Notes: generated from the sequence alone by a model not told the origin. A stretch of 64,000 nt of DNA from Cervus elaphus (GCF_910594005.1 NC_057832.1:102187152-102251151); one strand, 5' to 3'; positions 11,224-22,924 are shown, numbered from the stretch's first letter. A program made the numbers and translations.

Positions 11224-11346
11224 ATTTTTTTTTTTTTTTTTGGCTGTGCTGCATGTGGGAATCTTAGTTCCCCACCCAGGAATTGAACCCTTACCCCCTG
11301 CAGTGGAAGCACAGCGTCTAAACCTCAGGTCTGCCAGGGAAGTCCT
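11224..11346 (-). mobile_element. CHR-type tRNA-Glu SINE
   Basis: On the minus strand it runs from GGACTTCCCTGGCAGACC through a TTCAATTCCTGGGTGGGG box to GCACAGCCA and a poly(A) of about 17. Imperfect duplications CATGATGAC (11215-11223) and CATGGTGAC (11347-11355) bound it. CHR SINEs are tRNA-Glu-derived elements shared by ruminants, hippos and whales. Confidence 0.85.
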
Positions 11347-11831
11347 CATGGTGACTTTTAAAATATGTGTGGCTCACTGACTTGATTAGGAAATATTTAT
11401 GAAAAATTACTTGAAGCAAAGCAAGTGTGGCTAGTGGGAGGCACACAGGACTCATTTACTTGGGGGTTGAGGGGACCAATCCTCAGGCTGCTAAGAGAAG
11501 TAGCTAAACACCCTGTTTGCACACAGTGCACGTGTCCGTGGAGCAGTTCTCTCTCTCTGGGCATCTCAAGCAGTGGATTCTGCAGGAGGAGGTGAGCTGC
11601 CAGACTCAGTGGAGGGCAGGTCTCAGCCTTCTTCCCTTGTATGTTACTGCTGCTTCCTCAGTCAACTGAGGCACGTGTGTGTGTCCACCGCCGGCCTGAC
11701 TGGTGCGTGTGCTGCAGAGAAGGGTCGTGTCACTTTCCTGAGTCACTCCCAGTGATGTCTCGGCTGTCCCTGCTTATAGCAGAGGGAGAAAGCCTTTGCT
11801 GAGAGCTGGTGGGGGTCTCAGTGAGATGCAA

Positions 11832-12028
11832 TTGGCAAAGTCCTTCAGCTGGTAAAGAATCCATCTGCAATGCAGGAGACCTAGGTTTGATCCCTGGTTT
11901 GGGAAGATCCCCTGGAGAAGGGAATGGTTACCCACTCCAGTATTCTGGTCTGGAGAATTCCACGGACTGTATAGTTCATGGGGTCGCAAAGAGTCGGACA
12001 CAACTGAGCAACATTCACTTTCACTTTT
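11832..12028 (+). mobile_element. Bov-tA SINE
   Basis: The head is eroded at its first 15 bases, but the body from GGTAAAGAATCCATCTGCAA to ACATTCACTTTCACTTTT is intact. Confidence 0.9.
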
Positions 12029-13712
12029 GTAGTACCTCCATGGAAGGTGCTATATAAATACAAGGTGTTCTTATTCTATTAGCTTATGTTCTTAATTTTT
12101 GGAATGTGTCCAGATGTGCCAAGTGGGGAGCAAACATTACAGATGGGCAGGAGTTGAAGAATTCTGTTGCTGATGCCCAGAGCAGAATGGAGCATCACAC
12201 TGGCTTTGCCTCAGAGCTGGGGAGGGTTCTGATGAGGGGTTAGGTGTGCCTGAAAAAGCCAGTAAGACCTGAAGGTGTAGATGCAGCCCTAGTGTAGAAA
12301 TAACAAAAAGCCATCTGGTGATTATGGTTCTGACACTTTTTTTTCTGCACCCCTGCAAAAAGGGCTTTTTGGGGGGATGGAGGGGAGCAACTCTTGCCCT
12401 TCCAAAAACATGTCCCTTTAGTGGTTTTATTTTATTTTTTCTGAGAGAGTGATTTCATCTTGTTGCCCTTTTCTTTTCCTCGTGATCCTGCCAGGTTTGG
12501 ATGAACAGGGGACACACTGCTGGGACGTCTGATATTTCCATCACTAGAGAGAAGAGGAAAGAATGAGGCAATTGGGAGGCCTACAGAGGCAAGCAGGAGC
12601 TGCCCTTAGTATGTGATGCAAAGTCAGGACTGAGCCCCCACCTCTAATGGGAATCACAAAGAAACGTGCTTGAGGGGTTGACAGGGATAATCTAGAACAC
12701 CAGCATGCTCAGAAATCCATTCTGTTCACCCTTAGGCTTTCTAAAAGCTGAACTCATCTTCTTAAATGTTTATTTGGAGAGAGAAAATACTACGTGTAGA
12801 GAGATATGTATATACAGAGAAATGAGGACATATTTCTACCAACAGTTTTGTTATTACTTTGCCATAAAATAAATGCTCATTAATTTCCATACCACATATG
12901 GAGGAAACTGCCACATGTGAATATCTTTCATCAGTAATTGCTGTGCCTGTGACTCCTTAAGTTATATGTGCCACAGGGATGGTTTCCAAATAAGAGCCTG
13001 GAGAGAGGGACAGATTCACAGATGAGAGCAGAAACGTCTGGAAATTATAGACTGATTGAGGTCAGCAAGAAACAAGTTATTCAATAGATCCCCTGGGGGC
13101 TAGAACCAGACTTTTCCCCATGGTTCCAAAATTACTTGGCAGTTTTATTAAGGTGGAAGGTAGCACAGCCTCACAAGTGAATGTTGTCACTTAAAATGCA
13201 GATGGACTTGTCAACCAAACACTTAGAGAGGATGGCATTTTGATGGTCTGTCCCTTCCTGCTCATAAGTTGCTCAAATTTGTGGCATAGATGAATGGGAA
13301 TGATGAGGATTTTAACTGAAGTATTTGACTGTATGTGTATGTCTCTATCTATTTAAAAATTCAGGAAATCACTACTGTTAAGAAAGCTGATGTCCAGGCA
13401 GAATTATTTACAATGCGAGGGAGCTGTCCTCAAGTTCTGGTGCTGAAATAGAGTCACTAGTTTCATCCTTTGAGGTGCCTCCACAATATGAAGGAATGTC
13501 TTTTCCTGGCTGAGTAGAGTTGCTTCACAACCACCCAGGACCAATGTAAAGCTAAGAGAATACTTATCCCATAGCTAGAGGATAAATTTTAGGGAACATT
13601 ATAGGGAAATATTCTTTGGACCTTTTTAGTGCATTAGAAATAAGTAGTGCTCATTCATAACTGGTTCTTCTTTCCTTTCTAGGCATCCCAACACTGAGCT
13701 TTCCAGACTCCA

Positions 13713-13748
13713 TGCAGTTATATGGGCCCCTGCAGTTATGTGGGCCCC
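13713..13748. repeat. 18-bp tandem duplication
   Basis: TGCAGTTATATGGGCCCC is followed directly by TGCAGTTATGTGGGCCCC, with one difference. Confidence 0.9.
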
Positions 13749-14748
13749 TGAATAATTCTGGCCTATGGGTAGAAGTGATATGTATAACAGCTAAGCTAGA
13801 GCACTTAAGGTTCATAACCTTTCAGCTCCTCTCTCTCCTCTGCAGCAGCAGTGATATAGACCATGTCTGATACAGGAGAAGCAAGATGGAATCAGCCTCT
13901 ATCCCCAAGTTCCCATTTGGAAAGTTTCTTCTCTAGAGAGCTACTGGGCCCATAGTAAACGCTGAACAAATAAGAAATAAAATGTCATGTATTAAATCTC
14001 TGAAATTTTGAGGCTTATCCTATTCTACCCCTAACTGATAAACTTGGTTAATCATTTTGATGTCTTAAATCCAAGACTATCACAATAAACTATATGCTGC
14101 TACCAAAGACATCAAATAAATACATAAGGAGGAAAGGAAGTTTGATCACTTGGGGAAAAAATGAAATATATTTGACAATGTCCCCACAGTGATGACTTGT
14201 ATGTTGGTTTGTTTGGGAAAACTATGGAAAAGTGATCCCAAAAGGTTGAAGTTTCTATTTGGCATTGAAGTATATTTCTGAAATTCCTTTTAAAATGGTG
14301 AAAGAATCTATATTGGATTTATGATGATCAGAATTCTACAATGTATGAAGAAGCCAAGGTAAGGTCAACCACTGACATCCAATGATGGATGTAACCATCA
14401 AGCAGAGGTCAAAGAGGATAAGAACTGAACAGAGACCATGGGATTTGGTTAAGAGGCGGTCACAGGCTATCTTTTTAAGAGAGTAGTCTCATCAGAAAAG
14501 CCAGATTGCAAGGGTTGAGGAAAGAGTTGGCAGTAGAAAAAAATGAAAGTAGAAAGTCTAAACCACAAACTCAGAGTATTTGGTGGCAAAGGAAAGAAAC
14601 GGGGCTGTAGTTTAAAAGAGAAAGCAAACCTTGAGTTTGAAGATGGAGGTGCAGGAACAAGGTGACAGGAAGAAATAGAAGATTAAAAACTGTGGACAGA
14701 AAATTCCTTGTATGTTTGAAGAGGGTAACATTCAGAAAACAGGGGGGA

Positions 14749-14802
14749 GACATTTGTTACAAAGAGGGGGAAGACATTTGTTACAAAGAGGGGGAAAACA
14801 TT
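14749..14802. repeat. 24-bp tandem duplication
   Basis: The unit starting GACATTTGTTACAAAGAGG occurs twice without a gap (14749-14772 and 14773-14796), with a degraded start of a third unit. The two copies are identical, which points to a recent slippage event. Confidence 0.9.
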
Positions 14803-14903
14803 AAGGCTGCAAAGGGCTTTCCTACTGAATTTCTTATTTCTTATTTGAGTCCATGACATCATCATACAACCAGGTTCTGAGAATAGTTTGTTGAGAGTCG
14901 TGT

Positions 14904-15104
14904 GAGTAGCTCAGTTATGTCTGAATCTTTGTGACCCAGTGAATTGTAACCCACCGTGCTTCTCTGTCTTTGGAATTCTCCAGGCAAGAATACTGGAGTA
15001 GGTAGCCATTCCCTTCTCTAGGAGATCCTCCCAACCCAGGGATTGAACCTGGGTCTCCTGCATTGCAGGCAGATTCTTTACCATCTGAACTACCAGGGAA
15101 GCCC
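14904..15104 (-). mobile_element. Bov-tA SINE
   Basis: A minus copy with substitutions in the tail (TCAGTTATGTCTGAATC) but an intact head ending CTACCAGGGAAGCCC. Confidence 0.92.
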
Positions 15105-15264
15105 AGTGGGCCAAACACCCCAAGAATCATCTTGAAATCCTTTATCTCCTTCAGTCTCCCCTATGTGCTGTTATCACCAAGGCTGTTTACCCTTCTAAAC
15201 ATCACTTAAACCTAAACCTATACCTATATGTATACCAGCCCCATAATTCTGATGGAACTATCAT

Positions 15265-15420
15265 AATCACAGCTTTACCCATTACCAGCTGGGTGACTTC
15301 AGGTGAATTACAAACCTCTCAATTTCTCATTTAGAAAATAAAAATAAAAAATAACTACTTTGTAGTACTGCTGTGAAGATTAAATTAAATAAGTACCTGG
15401 CACAGTAATAGCGAACATAT
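15265..15420 (+). repeat. MIR remnant
   Basis: ACCAGCTGGGTGACTTCAGG, CTCAATTTCTCATTTAGAAAA and GCTGTGAAGATTAAATTAAA appear in MIR order, with the CCTGGCACAGTA 3' motif. Confidence 0.75.
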
Positions 15421-15481
15421 TCTTACTTGGTTTCACTAACTCTTGGTTTCCAATGTTTTAATTCATTCACTATGTTGCCAT

Positions 15482-15592
15482 TGGAGAAGGCAGTGGCTAC
15501 CCACTCCAGTATTCTGGCCTGGAGAATTCCATGGACTGTATGGTACATGGGGTCACAAAGAGTCAAACACAAATGAGTGACTTTCACTTCAC
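15482..15592 (+). mobile_element. Bov-A monomer SINE lacking the tRNA head
   Basis: Only the tail unit is present (GGAGAAGGCAGTGGCTACCC to GAGTGACTTTCACTTC). It is flanked by perfect 10-bp copies of ATGTTGCCAT at 15472-15481 and 15593-15602, so the missing head reflects the inserted copy itself and not later loss. Confidence 0.9.
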
Positions 15593-15603
15593 ATGTTGCC
15601 ATC

Positions 15604-15770
15604 AGAATAATCTGTTTGAGTTTCAAGTATGTCACTCTCTTACCCTAGCTTAAATTACTCCAGTGAATCACTATTGCTTATGGGGGTAAAATCCAAATTT
15701 TTATTTTATTTTATTTTTAATATGTAGAGGGCTCTGTAATTCTAGATTGCACCTAGCCACAGATATCCCA
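15604..15770 (+). repeat. L2 LINE remnant
   Basis: CTCCAGTGAATCACTATTGC and AAAATCCAAATTTTTATTTT keep the L2 3' order, with a T-rich expansion in the middle. Confidence 0.55.
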
Positions 15771-16325
15771 AATGATCAGAGGCAGGCTCCAGATTTCAAC
15801 AAGGGATGGAGCTTTAGCAGGAAATGGTTTCCAGGGGTCTTACCTGCAGAACCTCAAGCTACAAAAAAGTCCATCTTCTTCCACATCCCCTGCTGGAGTT
15901 GTGACAGGCACTGACTTCCTGAACACTTGAGGAAGTATCTAATTAGGTCTACCAAGCTAGGCTGTATAAAATCAGGTAGAAGAGACTAAAATAAACCCAG
16001 GAAATGGCTAACATAAGAAAATAGAGTTTCCCTTCTATTTTCTGAATGTGTGGTTTCTATATGTGGTTAAAATATTTTAATTAGTGAGTGATCATTCTTA
16101 CAGAATCCAAAAGGCTGCCAAGGCACCCCCTCCATTGATAGATACATGTTGTGTAGTAGTGTCCTACTTATAAAGGCATCAGGGCCTCTAGCAGATCCCA
16201 CTGAAAAGATCCCCATTGGCTACTGCAGGGTCACTCTGAAGCTGCCTCAGGTGGAAAGGGAGTGGACCTGGTCATGCTGATTATCCAGCTTTGTCTCCAC
16301 CTAGAACAGAGAGTGTCTACAGAGG
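15771..16325. other. Unclassified intronic sequence
   Basis: No recognised repeat, exon or RNA gene. Confidence 0.4.
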
Positions 16326-16329
16326 CAAC

Positions 16330-16425
16330 ATAAGAGAGAGGCTAAGAGTATAGACTCGTGAACTGTGTAATCTTGGGGAGGTTGCTTAACCTCTGTGCCT
16401 TGGTTTGCTATTCTGTAAGATGGGT
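16330..16425 (+). repeat. MIR remnant
   Basis: AACTGTGTAATCTTGGGGAGG and TTGCTTAACCTCTGTGCCTTGG are the MIR core, here abutting an L1 fragment. Confidence 0.65.
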
Positions 16426-16429
16426 CCAA

Positions 16430-17560
16430 ATCTTGCCACAGACTGGGAGAAGGTATTTACAGATCACCTACCTGACAGAGAGTTCGCTTTCAAAATACAT
16501 AAAGACTCTCAAAATTCAACAACAAGGAAAGCAACATTCTGATGTTTTAGAAGAGGCAAAAGACTTGAACAGACTCTTCACCAATGAAGATATGGACATG
16601 TACGCATGCTCACTCAGTCGTGTCCAACTCTTTTTCAACTCCATAGACTTTAGCCTCTAGGCTCCTCTGTCCATGGGATTTCCCAGGCTAGAATACTGGA
16701 ATGGGTGGTCATTTTCTTCTCTAGGGGATCTTCCCAACCCTGGGATCAAACCTGTGTCTCCTGTATTGGCAGGTGGATTCTTTACCACTGTGCCACCTGA
16801 GAAGCCCAATATATAGATGGCAAATAAGCAAATGAAAATAAGCTTAACATCCTCAGTCATTAAGAAAAAGCAAAATAAAACTATGATAAGATATTCCTAC
16901 ATATCTATGGGGCAACCTCCCCCCAAAACAAAAACACCCCCACAAAAAAACAACCCCCCCCCAAAAAAAAAAAACAGACAACACTTATTGAGGATGGGAG
17001 AAAAGAACCATGACTCTCATAGTTCACTGGCGAAAATGCAAAATACAGCCAGGCTGGAAAACAGTTTAGTAGTTTCTCATAATACACCCAGAAATCCCAC
17101 TCTTGGATATTTACCCAAAAGAAAGGAAAACTTATTCTCATATAAAAACCTGTATGAGAATGTTTATAGGCACTTTTCCCCAAACCAGAATCAACCCAGA
17201 TATCATTTGATAGGTAATGGATAAACTGAGGTATATCCATGTCACAGATATGACTCAGCAATAAAACAAGCAAAAACACAAATGAATCTTAAATTATGGT
17301 GCTGAGTCACATAAGGCAGATACAAAAGACTACATATTGCATGGTTCATTTGCACCAACTCCTAGAAGTGGCAAACTATAGTGATAGAATGACAATCTGT
17401 GAGTCTAGGTGTTGGTGATGGGCGAGGGGTTTGACTATGATAGGGCAGGGAAGGAATTTGGGGGATGGAGTGATTTCTGGAGACTAACATAAAGCTGGAA
17501 GAAATGGACAAAAGTGTACAATGAGCTAATATTGCTACTTTTATTTGAAAAGTTTCAGGA
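16430..17560 (+). mobile_element. L1M-class LINE, end of ORF2 and 3' UTR, split by a Bov-tA
   Basis: The left part encodes the degraded L1 ORF2 tail (ACTCTTCACCAATGAAGATA). The right part resumes at TAGATGGCAAATAAGCAAAT and continues through GAAATCCCACTCTTGGATAT to a SINE-like 3' region near 17500. Low-complexity C/A tracts at 16915-16975 sit inside it. Many stops; inactive. Confidence 0.85.
16601..16807 (-). mobile_element. Bov-tA SINE inside an L1
   Basis: A minus copy that interrupts the L1 ORF2 tail at the GAAGATAT/ACAGATGG point, showing that the L1 was already in place. Confidence 0.92.
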
Positions 17561-17870
17561 AAATTGATATCTAGAGAAGAAGAAATGTGTCTGAAGGGTA
17601 TGGTGTTTAATGCTTTTGGTTAAAAAAAAAACAGGGGAAATTCAGCTTTTTAATGATATCTCACTGGCAGCTCTAAGATGTAGACCTGTTGAGAAACAAT
17701 TTTATGTGTTTAGTAATTTTCTCAATGAACAGGTCAGCAATCTGTTATTTGCTGCATGTCTGTTATGGTAGCGTGATCTGAATAACTAAGTCTTTACATA
17801 ATAGAAAAATAAAAACCTTTAAATCTATAGCTGAAAAAAAATGAGGGGATGGAAATGTCTATAGCAGGAA

Positions 17871-18231
17871 GAATTGATGCTTTTGAACTGTTGTGTTGGA
17901 GAAGACTCTTGAGAATCCCTTAGACTGCAAGGAGATCAAACCAGTCAATCCTGAAGGAAATCAACCCTGAATATTCTTGGAAGGACTGATGCTGAAGCTG
18001 AAGCTCCGACACTTTGGTGTGAAGAGCCTACTCATTGTAAAAGACCCTGATGCTGCAAAAGATTGAGGGCAAAAGAAGAAGGGGGCGGCAGAGAATGAGA
18101 TAGTTAGATAGTATCACTGATCAATGGACATGAATTTGACTAAACTCTGGGAGAGAACAGAGGAGCCTGGTATGCTGGAGTCCATGGGGTCGCAAAAAGT
18201 TGGACATGACTTAGCAACTGAACAACACAAC
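17871..18231 (+). mobile_element. BovB LINE, 3' fragment
   Basis: It starts at TTGATGCTTTTGAACTGTTG (the VFELWCWRK region of ORF2) and ends at AGCAACTGAACAACAC. Several codons are missing relative to the copy at 19378-20300, so the frame is broken. Confidence 0.9.
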
Positions 18232-18289
18232 AATATATCTAGATTGCAGTTGTGACTACATTACTGTATACATTTAAAAAAAATTTTAA

Positions 18290-19310
18290 GAACTATTTAT
18301 TTTGAATTAATTTTAAACATAGAGAAAAGCTGCATAACTAGCACAAATATTTCCCATATCCCCTTCGCTCAGGCTTCCCTAATATTAAAAGCATGCATAA
18401 CCACGTTGCCCCTGTGAAAACCAGGAAATTAACATTGGTAAAATACAACTAACTAAACTCTAGGTCTGATTCTAATTTCACCAGTTCTTCTACTTAATTT
18501 TCTATTCCTTTCCAGAACCTCACATTCCAGTCAGTTATTGTAACTCTTAGTCATCTGTAATTTTAAACAATCTTTCCTTGTCTTCATGACTTGGACACTT
18601 TTCACAAATACCAGTCAGTTATTTCCTAGAATGCCTTTCGTTTTGGGTTGGTCTGAGGCTTTTGCATAATTAGAATGAGTATATGCATTTTGGGCAAGAA
18701 TGTTATAAAAGCAATATTATGTCCTTATCAGTGCATTTTCTCAAGGAACTCATCATATTGATATGTCTTGTTACTGATGATGTTAACTTTGACTAAGGTG
18801 GTTTCTCCACTGTCAAGTTACTATTTTTCCCCTTGAAGTGAATAAATATCTGGAAGAAATACATTGGGACTATACAAATATCCTAATTCTCCTCTAACTT
18901 TTGCCCATTAATTTCTGTATCCAATGGTGGATCCTCTCTGCAACAATGATTAGTGTAGTATAATTAAAATTGTTTTCCTCTATCTACATTTAAAATTTTT
19001 ATTTTGCTTTTTAATTAAAAAATATTTTAAATAATTTTAGATTCTTGAGAAGTTGCAAAGATAATATAGAAAGGTCCCATGTATCCAACACCCATTTCCC
19101 CCAATGATTACATTGTACAAAACTGTAATATCAAAACCAAGAAAATGACATTGTTATGAAGTATCTATACAGTTCTGTCATTTTATCACCTGTATAGATT
19201 CATGTGACCACCACTGCAATCAGCATATAAACATTACTACCATATAACTGTACACTTTAACAGGTGATTTTATGTTAATTATGCCTCAATAAAGCTGACA
19301 AAACATGAAG
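18290..19310. mobile_element. Ancient L1-related fragments
   Basis: Segments such as AAAACCAGGAAATTAACATT, CAAGTTACTATTTTTCCCC, CCAATGATTACATTGTACAA and TTAATTATGCCTCAATAAAG are familiar parts of very old mammalian L1 3' ends. The order suggests more than one piece; orientation is not certain. Confidence 0.5.
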
Positions 19311-19377
19311 CCCCTCCATACACAATCACACAAAAAGACACTGCCAAGGTAACATTAAGCAATATGTAACCATTAGT

Positions 19378-20300
19378 GTAAAGGAGTATGTCAAGGCTAT
19401 ATATTGTCACCCTGCTTATTTAACTTATATGCAGAGTACATCATGAGAAATGCTGGGCTAGACAAAGCACAAGTTGGAATCAAGATTGCTGGGAGAAATA
19501 TCAGTAATCTCAGATATGCAGATGACACCACCCTTATGGTAGAAATCAAAGAAGAACTAAACAGCCTCTTGACGAAAGTGAAAGAGAAGAGTGAAAAAGT
19601 TGGCTTAAAACTCAACATTCAGAAAACTAAGATCATGGCAGCTGGTCCCATAACTTCATGGCAAATAGATGGGGACACAATAGAAACAGTGACAGACTTT
19701 ATTTTGGGGGGCTCCAAAATCACTGAAGATGGTGACTGCAGCCATGAAATTAAAAGACACTTGCTCTTTGGGAGAAAAGTTATGACCAACCTAGACAGAA
19801 CATTAAAAAGTAGAGACATTACTTTGCCAACAAAGGTCCATCTAGTCAAGGCTATGGTTTTTCCAGTAGTCATGTATGGATGTGAGAGTTGGACTATAAA
19901 GAAAGCTGAGTGCCAAAGAATTGATGTTTTTGAACTGTGGTGTTGGAGAAAACTCTTGAGAGTCCCTTGGACATCAAGGAGATCCAACCAGTCCATCCTG
20001 AAGGAGATCAGTCCTGAATATTCACTGGAAGAACTGATGCTGAAGCTGAAATTCCAATACTTTGGCCACCTGATTCGAAGAACTGACTCATTTGAAAAGA
20101 CCCTGATGCTGGAAAAGATTGAAGGCGGGAGGAGAAGGGGATGACAGAGGATGAGATGGTTGGATGGCCTCACTGACTCAATGGACATGAGTTTGAGTAA
20201 GCTCCGGGAATTGGTGATGGACAGGGAAGCCTGGTGTGCCGCAGTCCATGGGGTTGCTAAAAATTCAGACATGACAGAGTGACTGAACTGAACTGAACTG
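19378..20300 (+). mobile_element. BovB LINE, 5'-truncated copy with part of the reverse transcriptase
   Basis: BovB is an RTE-clade LINE that reached ruminants by horizontal transfer (known of the family). This copy starts inside ORF2 just before the SPCLFNLYAEYI segment and ends in the typical tail GACTGAACTGAACTGAACTG. An open frame runs 19380-20144 and contains the catalytic YADD of the reverse transcriptase at 19515-19526, followed by the connection and C-terminal parts (YGCESWTIKK, LWCWRK, GGRRRG). A TGA at 20142-20144 ends it 45 codons before the natural stop at 20280-20282. It lacks the endonuclease and the first reverse-transcriptase motifs, so it cannot be autonomous. Confidence 0.95.
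19380..20144 (+). pseudogene. Remnant of BovB ORF2 (reverse transcriptase)
   Basis: About 254 open codons without an ATG at a sensible start; the frame is open only because the element is relatively young. The terminal stop arises where a CGA codon is kept in the related copy at 24562-24865, consistent with CpG to TpG decay. Not a host gene. Confidence 0.85.
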
Positions 20301-20492
20301 TACTATTAGCTCTAATCATTGTTGCTGTTTTATCAAAGAACATCTCTCTCCCATTCTAGATGATGCTCAGGCAAAGGGCAGTCCAGGCAATAAACAGAAG
20401 ACAGGGTTTTCCCTGTCTTCGTCTTCGTTTTGTTTTTTCTGCACAATTTCCTGACTGTTGCTCTACCACATGAATTAGATCAAAATTAGTCA

Positions 20493-20621
20493 TGGTTGGG
20501 ACCTCCCTAGTGGTCTAGTAGTTAAGACTCCATACTCCTAACACAGGGGCACAGGTTTAACTCCTGATCGGGGAACTAAGGTCCTGCATGCCAGTTGGTG
20601 AGGCAAAAAAAAAAAAAAAAG
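20493..20621 (+). mobile_element. CHR-type tRNA-Glu SINE
   Basis: From GGGACCTCCCTAGTGGTC to a poly(A) of 16, inside perfect 10-bp duplications AAATTAGTCA at 20483-20492 and 20622-20631. Confidence 0.9.
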
Positions 20622-20849
20622 AAATTAGTCACGGACACCTGGCCCTGTTGAAGAGTTCCAAAGTTATCTCCTACACATCTGCATGGGCTTCCGTTTGCCC
20701 CTGGCATCTCTCTCCATGGTAACCATCTTTCTCTTATTTGAATGTTCCAAGTGCACCCTGCTTCAGGTCTCTGCACTTGCTGTTCCCTCTGTCTAGACTG
20801 TTCTCCTCATAGATACTTGATATTCACATGTCATCTATTCAGAAAGAGC

Positions 20850-21055
20850 TTCCTGGGCCACCAAGCCTAAACCTGCCCCCTACTGCTAATTCCAGCTCAC
20901 TCTGCCACGTGACTCCTGTTTAGCACTCAGCACTAGAAGAAATTATCTCGGTTGCTTATTGGATGACTTGCTCACTGTCTATCACCATCCCCTCTAGAAT
21001 GTAAACTACAGAGATGCATAGGCATCACCTGTTTTGCTGTATCTTTCCTATTTGC
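20850..21055 (+). repeat. L2 LINE remnant
   Basis: CCCCTCTAGAATGTAAACTA followed by a GCATAGGCATCACCTG segment resembles the L2 3' end. Confidence 0.45.
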
Positions 21056-21167
21056 CAGCTGACTATGGTCATACCCCTAGAAGACTTTCTTGCCACCTTC
21101 CTTCTCATTTCTCTCTCCTTTCTTCTCTTTCTTTAACTCTCTTCATGGTCCCTCCCCATTCCAACTT

Positions 21168-21371
21168 GGGCTTCCCTGGTGGCTCAGAAAGTAAAGAATC
21201 CACCTGCAATGTAGGAGACCTAGGTTCAGTTCCTGGGTAAGGAAGATCCCCAAGAGAAGGGAATGGCTACTCACTCCGATATTCTTGCCTGGAGAATTCC
21301 ATGGATAGTGGAGCCTGGCAGGCTGCAGTCCGTGAAGTCACAAAGAGTCAGACACTAACATTTTCACTTTC
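21168..21371 (+). mobile_element. Bov-tA SINE
   Basis: A plus copy with a complete head (GGGCTTCCCTGGTGGCTCAG). A 6-bp TCCAAC repeat lies at both edges (21160-21165, 21374-21379), too short to be decisive as a target duplication. Confidence 0.93.
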
Positions 21372-22170
21372 AGTCCAACACATATCCATTGAGATAAAAA
21401 TTAAGTACCTGATTACATTGGAGAAATCACTAACAACCACTTTGCAGTCTTTTCTGCATTAACTTCCTCCTTCTCAACTCTTTTTCTTGGTTCTCTGCCT
21501 GCCCCTGATGGATGTTTGCAGGAGAGACACCCAGAAAGGAGGACTTCCACTAAATTGTCTCCATGCTTTTTTTAATGAACTGATTTAAGCTAATAGGAAA
21601 GGTTTCCTAGGAAATCTGCACCATCCTCACTAGTGCCCTTTGCCCCACTTCAATCTAGTTAGCTCTGTTATTATTATTTCTGTGGAATAGCATATATCTG
21701 GGCCATTAATTCCATGTATTTCTAGGGGAGAAGGGATTGAGAAGAAGGAAAGACTGATTACTTATCAAATAAAAGACATTTCTTCTCCTTTTAGACAGCC
21801 AGGTGGATTTTTCTGAACTCATTTCTATGCTGGAAATGTGGCAGCTGCTCCTGAAATGAGTCCTCTGTGTTGGGGTGGGCTCTGTTCTTACGGCCAGTGG
21901 GTAATAGCATTTCCTGATTTATGAATTGGCACCTGGGGGGAGGTGCTGAGCTCCTGGATGGATTCATCATGGGGAGAACAGCCGTATAAATAATCCTATC
22001 ACATAAAATTATTGTTCTCATTTTGATTTTTTAAAAAAAATTCCTTTTCTGTAGGGGTGGTGTTTAGAAGATGTTAGTGGGAAAGCAGGAGAAGAATATG
22101 TTATTTGGCCCTCTTTTTTTATATACAACCAAAAATGGACAAAAGATATTCTCCAGAAATAGTGACTTGT
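21372..22170. other. Unclassified intronic sequence
   Basis: No recognised repeat or exon; pyrimidine-rich around 21440-21500. Confidence 0.4.
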
Positions 22171-22181
22171 ATAGAAGACAG

Positions 22182-22402
22182 CGGGCTTCCCTGGTGGCTC
22201 AGATAGTAAAGAATCTTCCTGTAATGCAGGAAACCCAGGTTCGATTCCTGGGTCGGGAAGATCCCCTGGAGAAGGGAATGGCTACCCTCTCCAGTACTCT
22301 TGTCTGGAGAATCCCATGGACAAAGGAGCCTGGCAGGCTATAGACCATGGGGTTGCAAAGAATCGGACACGACTGAGTGACTAACACAGACACAGACAGA
22401 CG
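22182..22402 (+). mobile_element. Bov-tA SINE with sharp target duplications
   Basis: ATAGAAGACAG occurs perfectly at 22171-22181 and 22403-22413 around a full-length plus copy whose tail ends in a short CAGACA repeat. Confidence 0.95.
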
Positions 22403-22539
22403 ATAGAAGACAGTAACCCACATGGTTTCATTATTTGGGGAATCCTTGGAACTTGGTTTAGAGCCCGTGCCAAGGTCTTGGCCTGAGATGACATGTAGAG
22501 TATTCCAGCTCATGAGTTTTGCCTGGACTCTGCTTGGGA

Positions 22540-22571
22540 TATATATATATATATATTTTTTTTTTTTTTAA
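22540..22571. repeat. (TA)n plus T-run
   Basis: About 10 TA units run directly into a T tract. Confidence 0.9.
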
Positions 22572-22924
22572 TTGGTAATGAGAAGGTCATTTCATGGAGA
22601 TTTCCCCCTTCTTCCCCAAATCAGTGTGGGGATTCATCTGAAGATCCCAGATGCTCATTGAACATCTGCATGGTACAAATTATCCTCCAGGCCTGCAAAG
22701 GCAAACTAGCAGGAGAGTGTCACGCAGAATTTGGGGGTGAGAATGACGGGAAGGGGAAGCAGGTTTGAAGCATGCACAAGATTTCTCTGGTGAGAGGTCA
22801 TGGGGCATCCTGGATAGATGGCAAGATGGAGGCAGAGGCCCAAGGTGAGGGCGGACACCATGAAGCTGAACAGAAAACAGGACTGTTGGCAGTTCACGCT
22901 TCATGAAGAAGATCCTTCTCCCCA

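Larger units (their letters stand above)
12030..14903. other. Unclassified AT-rich intron, transposon-poor
   Basis: Almost 2.9 kb without a recognised ruminant SINE. A segment at 13930-14040 (AATAAGAAATAAAATGTC then CTGAAATTTTGAGGCTTATC) resembles the 3' end of an old dispersed mammalian repeat that I cannot name with confidence. A segment at 12860-12960 (GCTCATTAATTTCCATACC, CATCAGTAATTGCTGTGCC) looks like unique, possibly conserved sequence. Confidence 0.4.

Noticed and set aside
16915..16975. Quadruplex on the minus strand
   Set aside because: G-runs exist on the minus strand but the loops are about 12 bases, beyond the usual limit, and the tract is low-complexity sequence in an L1.
19380..20144. 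A host reverse-transcriptase gene
   Set aside because: It is the ORF2 remnant of a 5'-truncated BovB LINE: no start codon context, a typical BovB tail, and several related fragments in the same window.
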